17,259 bases of DNA from Herminiimonas sp. (GTDB taxonomy: Bacteria; Pseudomonadota; Gammaproteobacteria; Burkholderiales; Burkholderiaceae), in the NCBI GenBank assembly GCA_014377155.1, contig JACMQD010000399.1:1-17259 (forward strand), read 5' to 3'. The number at the start of each line of letters is the position of its first letter. Within the stretch, counting starts at the first letter, position 1. The position numbers and the translations under genes are program-made. Of the stretch, positions 8,046-15,193 are shown piece by piece. The notes under the pieces were generated by a model. The model had not been told where the DNA came from and ran no database searches. It was given only the letters and a program-made list of their open reading frames with translations.

Positions 8046-8064
8046 AAGACGTCTCTCGCGTCTT
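8046..8064 (+). other. Small hairpin before the terminator
   Basis: AAGACG and CGTCTT form a 6-bp stem around TCTCTCG directly after the stop of the 55-residue gene, followed by TTTG. It stands only 4 bases before the stronger terminator hairpin, giving a tandem pair. Confidence 0.4.
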
Positions 8065-8068
8065 TTGA

Positions 8069-8096
8069 AATGCCGGCTCGATGCCGGCATTTTTTA
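8069..8096 (+). terminator. Rho-independent terminator of the 55-residue gene
   Basis: AATGCCGGC-TCGAT-GCCGGCATT is a perfect 9-bp stem with a 5-base loop, followed by TTTTT and ATTTC on the plus strand. The minus-strand hypothetical gene 8094-8369 ends exactly inside its T-run, so the two genes converge on it. Confidence 0.9.
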
Positions 8097-8369
8097 TTTC
8101 TGTCCTGCCGAAGGCGCTTGTATCGCGGTTCGCTGCACCGTGATCCGGTCGATAAAAAATTCTCCGTCGATGCATTTCCGATGCGGCACGGCGGCCAGCG
8201 TAAACCCGGGACCACCCTCTTCCAGCCAAGGCTGAACGAACGTATCGAATGCCTCGACGGTCATGTTGAGCAGCGTGTTCGAAATCACGAACCGTGCGCC
8301 GTCGGCCTGACGGGCGACGACTTCTTCCAGTTTTGCCATCGTAGTCCGTAAAGTGCTGTGAATCGTCAT
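8094..8369 (-). CDS. Hypothetical protein, 91 residues
   Basis: Not recognised. The frame has sensible composition for this genome (AKLEEVVARQADGARFV, then FDTFVQPWLEEGGPGF, ending in APSAGQK) with no signal peptide or membrane segment. It is soluble, about 10 kDa, mixed alpha/beta in appearance. The start at 8369 has a weak GGATAG upstream; an internal ATG at 8339 (MAKLEEVV) is an alternative. It follows the ankyrin-like gene on the same strand with a 24-base gap, so the two may form one unit. The stop codon lies in the T-run of the opposite gene's terminator. Competing frames on the plus strand here have no ribosome-binding site and poorer composition. Confidence 0.55.
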   Translation of the reverse strand: MTIHSTLRTTMAKLEEVVARQADGARFVISNTLLNMTVEAFDTFVQPWLEEGGPGFTLAAVPHRKCIDGEFFIDRITVQRTAIQAPSAGQK

Positions 8370-8393
8370 CGCATTCTATCCGATGCCGATGCC

Positions 8394-8870
8394 TTACCCG
8401 GCTTCGGGATACACACCTCGCGTGGCGCCGCAGTTGACCAAGGCCTTGATCACCCAGGGATTGTTTTTCTCGCAGGCGTGATCGAGCGGTGTCATGTTCC
8501 GGCTAAAACACCGCGCGTCGATATCAGCACCTGCATCCACCAGCATCCGCACCCGCTCTTCCACCTTGTAATAACCGAAGGTAAAATCCATTCCGTCGGA
8601 ACGATTCTTGCCGATTACATGCATCAGGGTTTCACCAGGGCTCGCTAAAAGGTCGAACGCGTTCGAGTCGACCACGCCGTGCTCGATCAGGGTCAACAGT
8701 GCCTCAAAGCGTGGCTTGTACCCGATGACGCAGGATTCGGTGAGTGACTGGCCCACGGTCAGGTTACGGGCGAACTTGAGCTCCCGAAGCGCGCCTCGCA
8801 CGTCGTCGACGGCTGCCAGGCCCAGTCCTGGATGACCAACAGGTAGCATGAGTTGCTCGCTGGCGAGCAT
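8394..8870 (-). CDS. Ankyrin-repeat-like protein, uncertain 5' end
   Basis: The C-terminal third shows the ankyrin pattern: VRMLVDAGADIDARCF then TPLDHACEKNNPWVIKALVN, ending CGATRGVYPEAG. An earlier FEALLTLIEHGVVDSN segment fits another repeat. Ankyrin repeats bind proteins; no partner can be named. The ATG at 8870 gives 158 residues but has no Shine-Dalgarno, and the residues just before it (GTAGNVTLLTMLAS) also look like part of a repeat, so the coding frame probably extends upstream, for example to the GTG at 8924. Beyond about 8930 the frame turns Arg/Ser-rich and loses any resemblance to protein, so the gene may have lost its 5' end. Confidence 0.55.
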   Translation of the reverse strand: MLASEQLMLPVGHPGLGLAAVDDVRGALRELKFARNLTVGQSLTESCVIGYKPRFEALLTLIEHGVVDSNAFDLLASPGETLMHVIGKNRSDGMDFTFGYYKVEERVRMLVDAGADIDARCFSRNMTPLDHACEKNNPWVIKALVNCGATRGVYPEAG

Positions 8871-9345
8871 CGTCAGTAACGTGACGTTGCCAGCTGTGCC
8901 GTCCGGCCGCCGCGAGGCGCCCACAATCGTCAGCCTGCGGGAGGGCCGGCTTTGCGGGGCCGACTCGGCGCTGCGGCCACGCAAAGGAAACTGCACTGCA
9001 GCGCCGGCCCCGCGCCACTGGCTGGTGTTACGGAGCGGGGTCGAAGAGCTCAGGTCCGGCGCAGCACCTGGCAACGTACGGGACGCCGGCGCTGGCGTGA
9101 AGGGTCGATGGAATTTCGGTATCAAGGTATTTTTCCAGTTTGAAAGTGAGACGCGACAAGCCGGCGATTCTAGCGTCGGGCGGCATCGGACAGATCTGGC
9201 TGATTCGCATTGCCGCAATGCTTTTCGCGCAGCGTTCGTATCGCTGCACCGTGCCCGTAAAATTGAGAATTGGCGAATAGCCCTACAGCACGAAAAAACG
9301 CGCCAGACCGTCGAAAGCCACGTCGCTTGGTGTACCCTCTTGGTC
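8871..9345. other. 475-base stretch with no convincing gene
   Basis: Frames are open on both strands but all have Arg/Ser/Pro-rich, shadow-like composition and no ribosome-binding sites. One minus-strand frame (9028-9249) contains the more protein-like LSRLTFKLEKYLDTEIPS, which I do not recognise. The stretch may hold decayed coding sequence once attached to the ankyrin-like gene, plus the promoter of the gene at 9346. No repeat or mobile-element end is visible. Confidence 0.45.
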
Positions 9346-9786
9346 ATGAACAATGAAACCGATATCGAACTCAGCGGCCCCTTCACGGTGCGCGATTGCT
9401 CCGGCAATGCGCGCGACATCGAGGCGATCCGCATCTTCGATGAAGGCTACGGCATCATCGATGTGTACGTGCACATGGCCCATTCGATGGACGGCGACCG
9501 CTTGTATGACGACACGACGCTGATCGGCCAGATCATGGCGCAGTTGCGCAAGCTCGGCTACGTCGGCCCGGACTTCGGCCATGGCGACCTGGGCCTGCAG
9601 GATGACAAGCTGATCGTGCTGGAGGCGCCCGAGGCGTTCAATGCATTTGCCGCATCCCGTGGCTGGAAAAACCTGGCCGAAGAATTTGCCGAGGACGAGT
9701 CCGACCCCGACCCCGGCCCGGATGGATTGCATGCGCCATCGCCGACCCTGCTGGACGCGCTGATGCGCAAGTTCAAGGCGTCCTGA
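9346..9786 (+). CDS. Hypothetical acidic protein, 146 residues
   Basis: Not recognised. The start at 9346 (MNNETDIELSG) is chosen because upstream codons of the same open frame are Arg-rich and not protein-like. The ribosome-binding site is poor. The protein is strongly acidic, with an EEFAEDESDPDPGPD tract near residues 112-126, and soluble. Codon positions show the strong G/C third-base bias of real genes here. It contains AIRIFDEGYGIIDVYVHMAH and LIGQIMAQLRKLGYVGPDFG, suggesting an alpha/beta fold. The next gene starts 48 bases on in the same direction, so the two are probably co-transcribed. Confidence 0.75.
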   Translation: MNNETDIELSGPFTVRDCSGNARDIEAIRIFDEGYGIIDVYVHMAHSMDGDRLYDDTTLIGQIMAQLRKLGYVGPDFGHGDLGLQDDKLIVLEAPEAFNAFAASRGWKNLAEEFAEDESDPDPGPDGLHAPSPTLLDALMRKFKAS

Positions 9787-9834
9787 GCCCACCCCGCCGG
9801 CGCAGCACCACCTACCCTTCAAGAAAAGAGCACC

Positions 9835-10200
9835 ATGGACAATGCGTTGACAAACGACGAGTACGACGCGCTCGGCCAGATTCGCGCTGGCAGCGGCGGT
9901 GCGCGTCCCAGCGCTTGTGTTGCACGCAACGCGAAGCGCCTGGCCGGACTGAAATTCATCAGCTACCGCAAGGATGGCGCCCTGCAACTGACCGAGAAAG
10001 CCGAGCAGACGCTGTTCCTGCGCAGCTGCATCGACGGCATGCGGGCGCTGATCACCGATCCACTGGTGCCGCTTGGCGCCGATGTGCGGATGTTCCTCGG
10101 TAAAAAAGGCCATGTCGTGCCGCGCGAAGAAGGCGGCGGCTTCATGCTCACGCAGCGCGGCCGCGAAAGCCTGGACGACATCGACGCGACCACGCGCTGA
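9835..10200 (+). CDS. Hypothetical protein, 121 residues
   Basis: Not recognised. The ATG at 9835 follows AAGAAAAGAG. The first 60 residues look like a small winged-helix fold (LTNDEYDALGQIRAG, CVARNAKRLAGLKFISYRKD, then GALQLTEKAEQ), which would fit a MarR-like DNA-binding or recruitment module, but the resemblance is only in pattern. The last 20 residues (GFMLTQRGRESLDDI) repeat the same helix-wing style. No membrane segment. The likely partner is the acidic protein just upstream. Confidence 0.75.
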   Translation: MDNALTNDEYDALGQIRAGSGGARPSACVARNAKRLAGLKFISYRKDGALQLTEKAEQTLFLRSCIDGMRALITDPLVPLGADVRMFLGKKGHVVPREEGGGFMLTQRGRESLDDIDATTR

Positions 10201-10219
10201 CTTAGGCCAGACGGGACGT

Positions 10220-10243
10220 AAAAAAGCGCGCTCGGGGCGCGCT
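10220..10243 (-). terminator. Rho-independent terminator of the cioAB operon
   Basis: AGCGCGC-loop of 5-GCGCGCT (10225-10243), followed on the minus strand by TTTTTT. It starts 36 bases after the stop of the DUF2474 gene. The plus-strand gene ending at 10200 converges on it. Confidence 0.85.
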
Positions 10244-10278
10244 ATCGGTCTGAGGTTGCCACGCTCCGAACGTCAAGC

Positions 10279-10443
10279 CTACGCCCGCAATGTCAGGCGC
10301 AACAACTCTGCAACGATCAGCAAGGCGATCACGCTGGCGGCCCAGATTCCGGCCATCCAGAACAATCGCTTCGACAATTTCACCGGCGGCGCACCGTGTG
10401 GCGGTGGCGCAATCGCCGGCCATTTCAGGGCAGGCAGTTTCAT
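10279..10443 (-). CDS. DUF2474 small membrane protein of the bd oxidase operon
   Basis: A 54-residue protein: a basic, Pro-rich N-terminus (MKLPALKWPAIAPPPHG), then KLSKRLFWMAGIWAASVIAL and a hydrophobic helix running to LLRL near the end, a single transmembrane segment at about residues 28-48. This is the pattern of DUF2474, a family of single-pass proteins encoded after cyanide-insensitive bd oxidase genes, probably an accessory subunit comparable in role to CydX. Its ATG overlaps the TGA of cioB (ATGA at 10440-10443), so translation is coupled. A longer open frame over the same bases (10202-10456) encodes an implausible, non-membrane sequence and is a shadow. Confidence 0.85.
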   Translation of the reverse strand: MKLPALKWPAIAPPPHGAPPVKLSKRLFWMAGIWAASVIALLIVAELLRLTLRA

Positions 10444-11444
10444 GCGTGATATCCATGGGCGTTGACCTTGCCTCGGAAGACCCAGTACGCCCAGCCGGTA
10501 TAGATCAGGATCAGCGGCACCACGACACTAGTTCCGATCAACATGAAAATCTGGCTGCTGGGATCGGTGGCGGCATCCCAGATCGTGATCGCGCCCGGAA
10601 TCACATACGGGAAAATGCTGATCCCCATGCCGACGAAACACAGCAGGAAGATGAACAGCGTCAGCAGAAATGGTGCGAGTTCGCGGCCCGCCTTCAGGCT
10701 GCGCGCAAAGGCGTAGCTTGCCACCGCCACCAGGATCGGCACCGGTGCGACCAGCAAAATATTCGGGTAGGTCAGCCAGCGGGCAAAATAATGGCCTTCC
10801 AGGAAAGGGGTCGCAAGACTTACCGCTGCAATCGCCACCAAGGTGGCCAGCCCGAACTGCCAGGCGTGCCGTTTTGCCTGTCGTTGCAGATCGCCCTCGG
10901 TCTTGAGCACCAGCCAGGTCGCGCCGATCAGCGCATAGGCCACCACCACGCCGACCCCGGTCAGCAACGAAAACGGCGTCAGCCAGTCCCACCAGCCACC
11001 GGCATAGGCACGTCCACTGACCTTCACGCCTTGCAGCAGCGCGCCCAGCACCACGCCTTGCGACAGCGCGGCAATCAGGGAACCGCCCGTGAAAGCCACA
11101 TCCCAGAGTGCCCGGTGCGACGGGTCGCGCCACCGGAATTCAAACGCCACCCCGCGAAAGATCAATGCCAGCAGCATGGCGATGATCGGTGCGTACAGTG
11201 CCGACAGGATCACCCCGTAGGCCAGCGGAAATGCCGCAAGGAGGCCACCGCCACCGAGCACCAGCCAGGTTTCATTGCCGTCCCAGATCGGCGCGATGCT
11301 GTTCATTGCGGTGTCCCTGTCATGACCGACGGCAAAGCTGGGAAACAGGATGCCAATGCCGAGATCGAAGCCGTCCATCACGACATACACGAATACGGCA
11401 AAGACGATGATGCCGGCCCAGATGATGGTGTAGTCGAATGCCAT
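10440..11444 (-). CDS. cioB: Cytochrome bd-type quinol oxidase subunit II
   Basis: A 334-residue, eight- to nine-helix inner-membrane protein. Signature CydB/CioB motifs are DGFDLGIG (24-31) and WDGNETWLVLGGGGL (54-68), with Asp55 and Glu58 in the conserved acidic cluster near the haems and proton channel. With CioA it forms the quinol oxidase that reduces oxygen to water. The start follows AGGAA, 12 bases after the cioA stop. Its stop overlaps the start of the DUF2474 gene. The long plus-strand open frame antisense to it (10290-11840) is composition-driven. Confidence 0.95.
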   Translation of the reverse strand: MAFDYTIIWAGIIVFAVFVYVVMDGFDLGIGILFPSFAVGHDRDTAMNSIAPIWDGNETWLVLGGGGLLAAFPLAYGVILSALYAPIIAMLLALIFRGVAFEFRWRDPSHRALWDVAFTGGSLIAALSQGVVLGALLQGVKVSGRAYAGGWWDWLTPFSLLTGVGVVVAYALIGATWLVLKTEGDLQRQAKRHAWQFGLATLVAIAAVSLATPFLEGHYFARWLTYPNILLVAPVPILVAVASYAFARSLKAGRELAPFLLTLFIFLLCFVGMGISIFPYVIPGAITIWDAATDPSSQIFMLIGTSVVVPLILIYTGWAYWVFRGKVNAHGYHA

Positions 11445-11456
11445 GGTCGCTGGTTC

Positions 11457-12869
11457 CTAGTGATTCGGTGCGAAGCCGGGCTCGATGGCCTGTGCCTGGG
11501 TGATGCCGGCCGCACGCGCCGGGATGTTCGGCGGCGCCGGTTCATGAACGGCCGGCGCCTTTGCCATCAGCTTCAGGATGTACCCGATGCCGGCGCCGAA
11601 GACCGCAAAATACACCAGCACGAACGCCACCAGCGACGCCGCTACTGCCGGGGCTGCCAGAGGCGACGCCGAGGCTGCCGTGCGGAGCAGTCCGGTGATG
11701 GTCCAGGGTTGGCGGCCGACTTCGGTCGTGACCCAGCCGGCCAGCACGGCAATCAATCCGGACGGCCCCATCAGCAGCGCGAAACGGTGCAGCCCGCGCC
11801 ATGCATACAGCTTGCCGCGCCAGCGCGCCAACAGGCTTAGCAAGCCGAGTCCCGCCATCAGGAAGCCGAGGCCGACCATGATGCGGAAGGACCAGAAAAT
11901 GATGCCGACCGGCGGACGATTTTCTCTCGGGATGGTGTCAAGTCCCGCCAGCGGCGCATGCAGATCATGTTTCAGGATCAGGGAAGACATGTTCGGAATC
12001 GCGATGGCATAGTCGACCCGATCGTTGGCGCTGTCGGGAATGCCGAACAGGATCAACGGCGCGCCATCGGGATGGCTCTGGAAGTGGCCCTCCATGGCCA
12101 TGACCTTCACCGGCTGGTGTTCCAGCGTGTTCAAGCCGTGCGCATCGCCGAGCAGGATCTGCACCGGCGCGACGATGGCCGCCATCCACATCGCCATCGA
12201 GAACATCAGGCGCGACCGCGGGTTCTCGCGATCCTTCAGCAAATGCCAGGCGCCGACGCCGCCGACCAGGAACGCGGTCGTCAGATACGCTGCCGATACG
12301 GTGTGCACCAGACGGTAGGGAAAGCTGGGATTGAAGATGATCGCCAGCCAGCTGCCGGCGGAAATGAACTGCCCGTTCGCATTCATCGCATAGCCAGCCG
12401 GTGTCTGCATCCAGCTGTTGACCGACAGGATCCAGAAGGCTGAAACGAAGGTGCCCAGCGCCACCATCAGCGTGGCGGTGAAGTGCAGTCCCTTGCCGAC
12501 CTTGGTCATGCCGAACAACATCACGCCGAGAAAACCGGCCTCCAGAAAAAAAGCGGTCAGTACTTCGTAGGCCATCAGCGGTCCGATGATCGGCCCGGCC
12601 TTGTCGGCAAACACCGCCCAGTTGGTGCCGAACTGGTACGACATGACGATGCCCGAGACGACACCCATGCCAAAGATCAGCGCAAAGATCTTTACCCAGT
12701 AACGAAACAGATCGAGGTAGTCCTCGCGCCCGGTCTTGAGCCAGAAGCCTTCCAGCACGGCGAGGTAGCTCGCCAGGCCGATGGTGATGGCCGGGAACAG
12801 GAAGTGGAAACTGACCGTGAAGGCGAACTGCACACGCGCGAGCAGGAGGGCATCTGGTAGTGCAGGCAT
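11457..12869 (-). CDS. cioA: Cytochrome bd-type quinol oxidase subunit I
   Basis: A 470-residue haem-binding subunit. Recognisable residues: His22 in FHFLFPAITIG and His189 in YRLVHTVSAAYL (haem ligands by comparison with E. coli His19 and His186), Met331 in FRIMVGLG (third ligand), Glu102 and Glu110 in YEVLTAFFLE, and GRQPW at 385-389. In the quinol loop Lys255 and Glu260 (VKVMAMEGHF) correspond to the quinol-binding pair of E. coli CydA. The protein is about 50 residues shorter than CydA because the second half of the Q-loop is absent, the short-loop form typical of cyanide-insensitive CioA. This and the DUF2474 neighbour favour cio over cyd. AAGGAA precedes the ATG. Possible TATAGT -10 at 12948-12953. 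Confidence 0.95.
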   Translation of the reverse strand: MPALPDALLLARVQFAFTVSFHFLFPAITIGLASYLAVLEGFWLKTGREDYLDLFRYWVKIFALIFGMGVVSGIVMSYQFGTNWAVFADKAGPIIGPLMAYEVLTAFFLEAGFLGVMLFGMTKVGKGLHFTATLMVALGTFVSAFWILSVNSWMQTPAGYAMNANGQFISAGSWLAIIFNPSFPYRLVHTVSAAYLTTAFLVGGVGAWHLLKDRENPRSRLMFSMAMWMAAIVAPVQILLGDAHGLNTLEHQPVKVMAMEGHFQSHPDGAPLILFGIPDSANDRVDYAIAIPNMSSLILKHDLHAPLAGLDTIPRENRPPVGIIFWSFRIMVGLGFLMAGLGLLSLLARWRGKLYAWRGLHRFALLMGPSGLIAVLAGWVTTEVGRQPWTITGLLRTAASASPLAAPAVAASLVAFVLVYFAVFGAGIGYILKLMAKAPAVHEPAPPNIPARAAGITQAQAIEPGFAPNH

Positions 12870-12947
12870 GGCATTCCTTTGACGAGCTACCAGCCTGCAG
12901 CAGTCGTGATCCTGTTGATCTGGAAAAGCGGGTCTCCCCTGCCAGCC

Positions 12948-12953
12948 ACTATA
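12948..12953 (-). promoter_or_regulatory. Possible -10 box of cioAB
   Basis: TATAGT on the minus strand matches the -10 consensus in 5 of 6 positions and would start transcription about 70 bases before cioA. No -35 box is found at 16-18 bases, so an activator may be needed, or the match is chance. Confidence 0.3.
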
Positions 12954-13004
12954 CGCGCACCCAGATTACAGCAGAGCCGTATTCGTGGGACAAAGTGACC
13001 TACT

Positions 13005-13031
13005 GCGCAAAGCCCAAACAGCGCTTTGCGC
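13005..13031 (-). terminator. Hairpin after panE, no U-tract
   Basis: GCGCAAAGC and GCTTTGCGC form a perfect 9-bp stem around a 9-base loop, 13 bases after the panE stop. No T-run follows on the minus strand, so termination here would be incomplete or factor-dependent, and some read-through into cioA is possible. Confidence 0.5.
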
Positions 13032-13044
13032 TACACCGCTCGCT

Positions 13045-14055
13045 TCAGGCGGCCTTCTGCAAGCGCACCTGGCCGGTTTCTTCTGCCATGGTTTTTGCCA
13101 GCAGTTTCACCAGCGCGAACACCGTATCAATGTGCGGCGTCGGCGTCTCGGTCAGGCGGCCAAGCTCGATGACGGAGCCGACCAGCGCATCGATTTCCGG
13201 GCCGCGTCCGGCTTCGATATCCTGCAGCATCGACGTCTTGTGCTTGCCGACTTTTTCAGCACCGGCGATGCGCTTTTCGAGCGGCACGCGGAACGTGATG
13301 CCGAGCTTGTTGGCAACCGTCTGCGCCTCGGTCATCATGGCCGTCGCCAGTTCGCGCGTCAGCGGAAACTGGCAGATGTCGACCAGCGTCGAGTGGGCCA
13401 GTGCACTGATCGGATTGAAGGTCAGATTGCCCCACAATTTCAGCCAGATCTCGCTGCGGATCTGGTCCAGCACCGGCGCCTTGAAGCCAGCCTTGACGAA
13501 CACGTCCGACAGCGCCTGGATGCGCTCGGTGGTCGTGCCGTCGAGTTCGCCCAGCGGGAACCGGTCACCCTCGATATGCCGGATCACGCCCGGTGCGATC
13601 AGCTCGGATGCCGGATACACGACGCAGCCGACGATGCGCTGCGCCGGGATGCCGGCGGCGATGAGGCCGCTCGGGTCAACGCTCTCGACGCCACGTCCTT
13701 CGAAGGCGCCGCCGTGCTTCTGGAAGTACCAGAACGGGACGCCATTCTGCATCGGGATGACGACGGTGTTCTTGCCGAACAGCTTGGGCAGGTCGGCGAC
13801 CACGGCTTCCACCTGATTTGCCTTGAGCGCCAGAATCACGACATCCTGCGGGCCGGTTGCCGCATAGTCGCTGCTTGCCTGCACGTTGGTGGCGACCAGT
13901 TCGGTGCCGTCATGTTCGATCAGCTTGATGCCGTTGGCGCGGATGGCCGTCAGGTTTGCGCCGCGCACCATGAAGGTCACGTCTTCGCCTGCCAGCGCCA
14001 GCTTCGCGCCGACCAGGCCACCGATGGCACCTGCTCCGATAATTGCGATTTTCAT
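13045..14055 (-). CDS. panE: 2-dehydropantoate 2-reductase family protein
   Basis: A 336-residue NADPH-dependent ketoacid reductase. The Rossmann start is IIGAGAIGG (5-13). Lys78 in ALKAN, Asn104 in QNGV, Lys206 and Asn210 in LKLWGNLTFNP match the cofactor and catalytic positions of E. coli PanE (Lys72, Asn98, Lys176, Asn180). The C-terminal domain has TSMLQDIEAGRGPEIDALVG. PanE reduces ketopantoate to pantoate on the way to CoA. However the family contains many paralogues acting on other 2-ketoacids, and the position between a FAA-hydrolase gene and cio genes in an oxalate locus makes a catabolic substrate possible. GCAGGA precedes the ATG. It follows the FAA-hydrolase gene by 89 bases on the same strand, probably one operon. 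Confidence 0.85.
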   Translation of the reverse strand: MKIAIIGAGAIGGLVGAKLALAGEDVTFMVRGANLTAIRANGIKLIEHDGTELVATNVQASSDYAATGPQDVVILALKANQVEAVVADLPKLFGKNTVVIPMQNGVPFWYFQKHGGAFEGRGVESVDPSGLIAAGIPAQRIVGCVVYPASELIAPGVIRHIEGDRFPLGELDGTTTERIQALSDVFVKAGFKAPVLDQIRSEIWLKLWGNLTFNPISALAHSTLVDICQFPLTRELATAMMTEAQTVANKLGITFRVPLEKRIAGAEKVGKHKTSMLQDIEAGRGPEIDALVGSVIELGRLTETPTPHIDTVFALVKLLAKTMAEETGQVRLQKAA

Positions 14056-14144
14056 TTTGTGGGTCCTGCAAAGTTATAAAAAGGCGGTGTGCGCTGCCGG
14101 ATTGCCGTTGCAGCGCACACGAAATCGGTGGGTCATTCGGTAGG

Positions 14145-14912
14145 TCACTCGAACCGGTTGCGCAAAATGCCGATGCCGGCGATTTCAACCTGCACATCGC
14201 TGCCCGGTTTCATCGAGCCGACACCGACCGAGGTGCCGCACAGGATGACGTCACCCGGCAACAGCGTCATGTATTCCGACAGCCGGCTGACCAGCTGCGG
14301 CACCGAGAACAGCATGTCCGAAATCGGAAACTCCTGGCGCACGTCGCCGTTCAACGTGGTCTTGACCACCAGCGTGGCCGGGTCGAGACCGGTGGTGATG
14401 ACCGGGCCGAGCGGACAAAAAGTGTCGAAGCCCTTGGCGCGCACCCATTGCGCAAACGAGGGATCGCGATTCAGGATGTCGGCATGTGTCACGTCATTGG
14501 CGCATGTGTACCCGAACACGTAGTTGAGTGCGTCGCCTTCGGTCACATCCTTGCAGCGCTTGCCGATCACGATGCCGAGCTCGCCTTCATAGACGATCTT
14601 GCCTTCGCACGCGGGCTTGCGGATGGTTTCATCCGGATTGAGATAGGAATTCGGCGACTTCACGAAGTACAGTGGCTCGGGTGGAATCGCGAGTCCAAGC
14701 TTTTTGCCGAGCGCACCAAAGTTGTTCCACATCGCCAGCACTTTCGAGGGCACGGTCGGCGCCAGCAGCTTGACGTCGGCAAGCTTCATGCTGATGTTGG
14801 TGGCTTTCGGATCGGCGAACATGTCGCCTGTGTAGACGCGGATCTGCTCGCCGTCAAGTAGGCCGAAACGGATCGTGCCATCGTGTTGAAATCGGGCCCA
14901 GGATTGTGTCAT
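14145..14912 (-). CDS. Fumarylacetoacetate hydrolase (FAA) family protein
   Basis: A 255-residue protein of the FAH superfamily. The metal site is formed by Glu109 and Glu111 in YEGELGIVIGK and Asp140 in GYTCANDVTHAD, the E-x-E...D pattern of the family. PLGPVITTG and PGDVILCGTSVGVG are further conserved blocks. Members hydrolyse or decarboxylate 1,3-diketo or 2-oxo acids with Mg or Mn; known activities include acylpyruvase, oxaloacetate decarboxylase and 2-hydroxyhepta-2,4-diene-1,7-dioate isomerase. Which applies cannot be read from sequence. The start at 14912 (MTQSWARF) gives the usual length; an upstream ATG in frame would add MIRKLLF. No clear Shine-Dalgarno for either. Likely co-transcribed with panE downstream. 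Confidence 0.85.
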   Translation of the reverse strand: MTQSWARFQHDGTIRFGLLDGEQIRVYTGDMFADPKATNISMKLADVKLLAPTVPSKVLAMWNNFGALGKKLGLAIPPEPLYFVKSPNSYLNPDETIRKPACEGKIVYEGELGIVIGKRCKDVTEGDALNYVFGYTCANDVTHADILNRDPSFAQWVRAKGFDTFCPLGPVITTGLDPATLVVKTTLNGDVRQEFPISDMLFSVPQLVSRLSEYMTLLPGDVILCGTSVGVGSMKPGSDVQVEIAGIGILRNRFE

Positions 14913-15143
14913 GAATAACAGCTTTCGAATCATTGGAGAAAAAAGGATGCACGCGCTTCTGACGAACCATTGATGCGCTCGCGCATTGCGTCGCAGAATG
15001 ACTCGCCGCATATTATTTCATGCAACTACGTTTAAGTGGCGTTAAATTGACGCATCGCACAACGAATTTTTTCGGCCTACTTCCACCTACCGCATGATTG
15101 GTGCAACGGGCGTGCCAGCTTGGTGTCGAGAGATAGCAGATCG
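14913..15143. other. Intergenic region upstream of the FAA-hydrolase gene
   Basis: No gene seen. An AT-rich patch holds TAATAT on the minus strand at 15010-15015, a possible -10 box without a recognisable -35. A lone TTGAC half-site lies near 15047 with no partner arm at the right spacing. Confidence 0.4.
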
Positions 15144-15172
15144 AAAAAAAGCGGAGCAGGGCTCCGCTTTTC
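15144..15172. terminator. Bidirectional terminator after oxlT
   Basis: AGCGGAGC-AGG-GCTCCGCT is a perfect 8-bp stem extended by A/T pairs, with A7 on one side and T4 on the other. On the minus strand the hairpin is followed by seven T, so it serves oxlT, whose stop is 22 bases upstream. Confidence 0.88.
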
Positions 15173-15193
15173 GGGTATTCGATTTACGGCGCC

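Noticed and set aside
10290..11840. 516-codon plus-strand open frame across cioB and the end of cioA
   Set aside because: Antisense to two clear cytochrome bd subunit genes; Arg/His/Gln-rich composition and no ribosome-binding site. A high-GC shadow.
12912..12926. TTGAT half-site upstream of cioA as a possible FNR site
   Set aside because: The other arm (AAAAG) does not fit ATCAA, so a single half-site of 5 bases is expected by chance.
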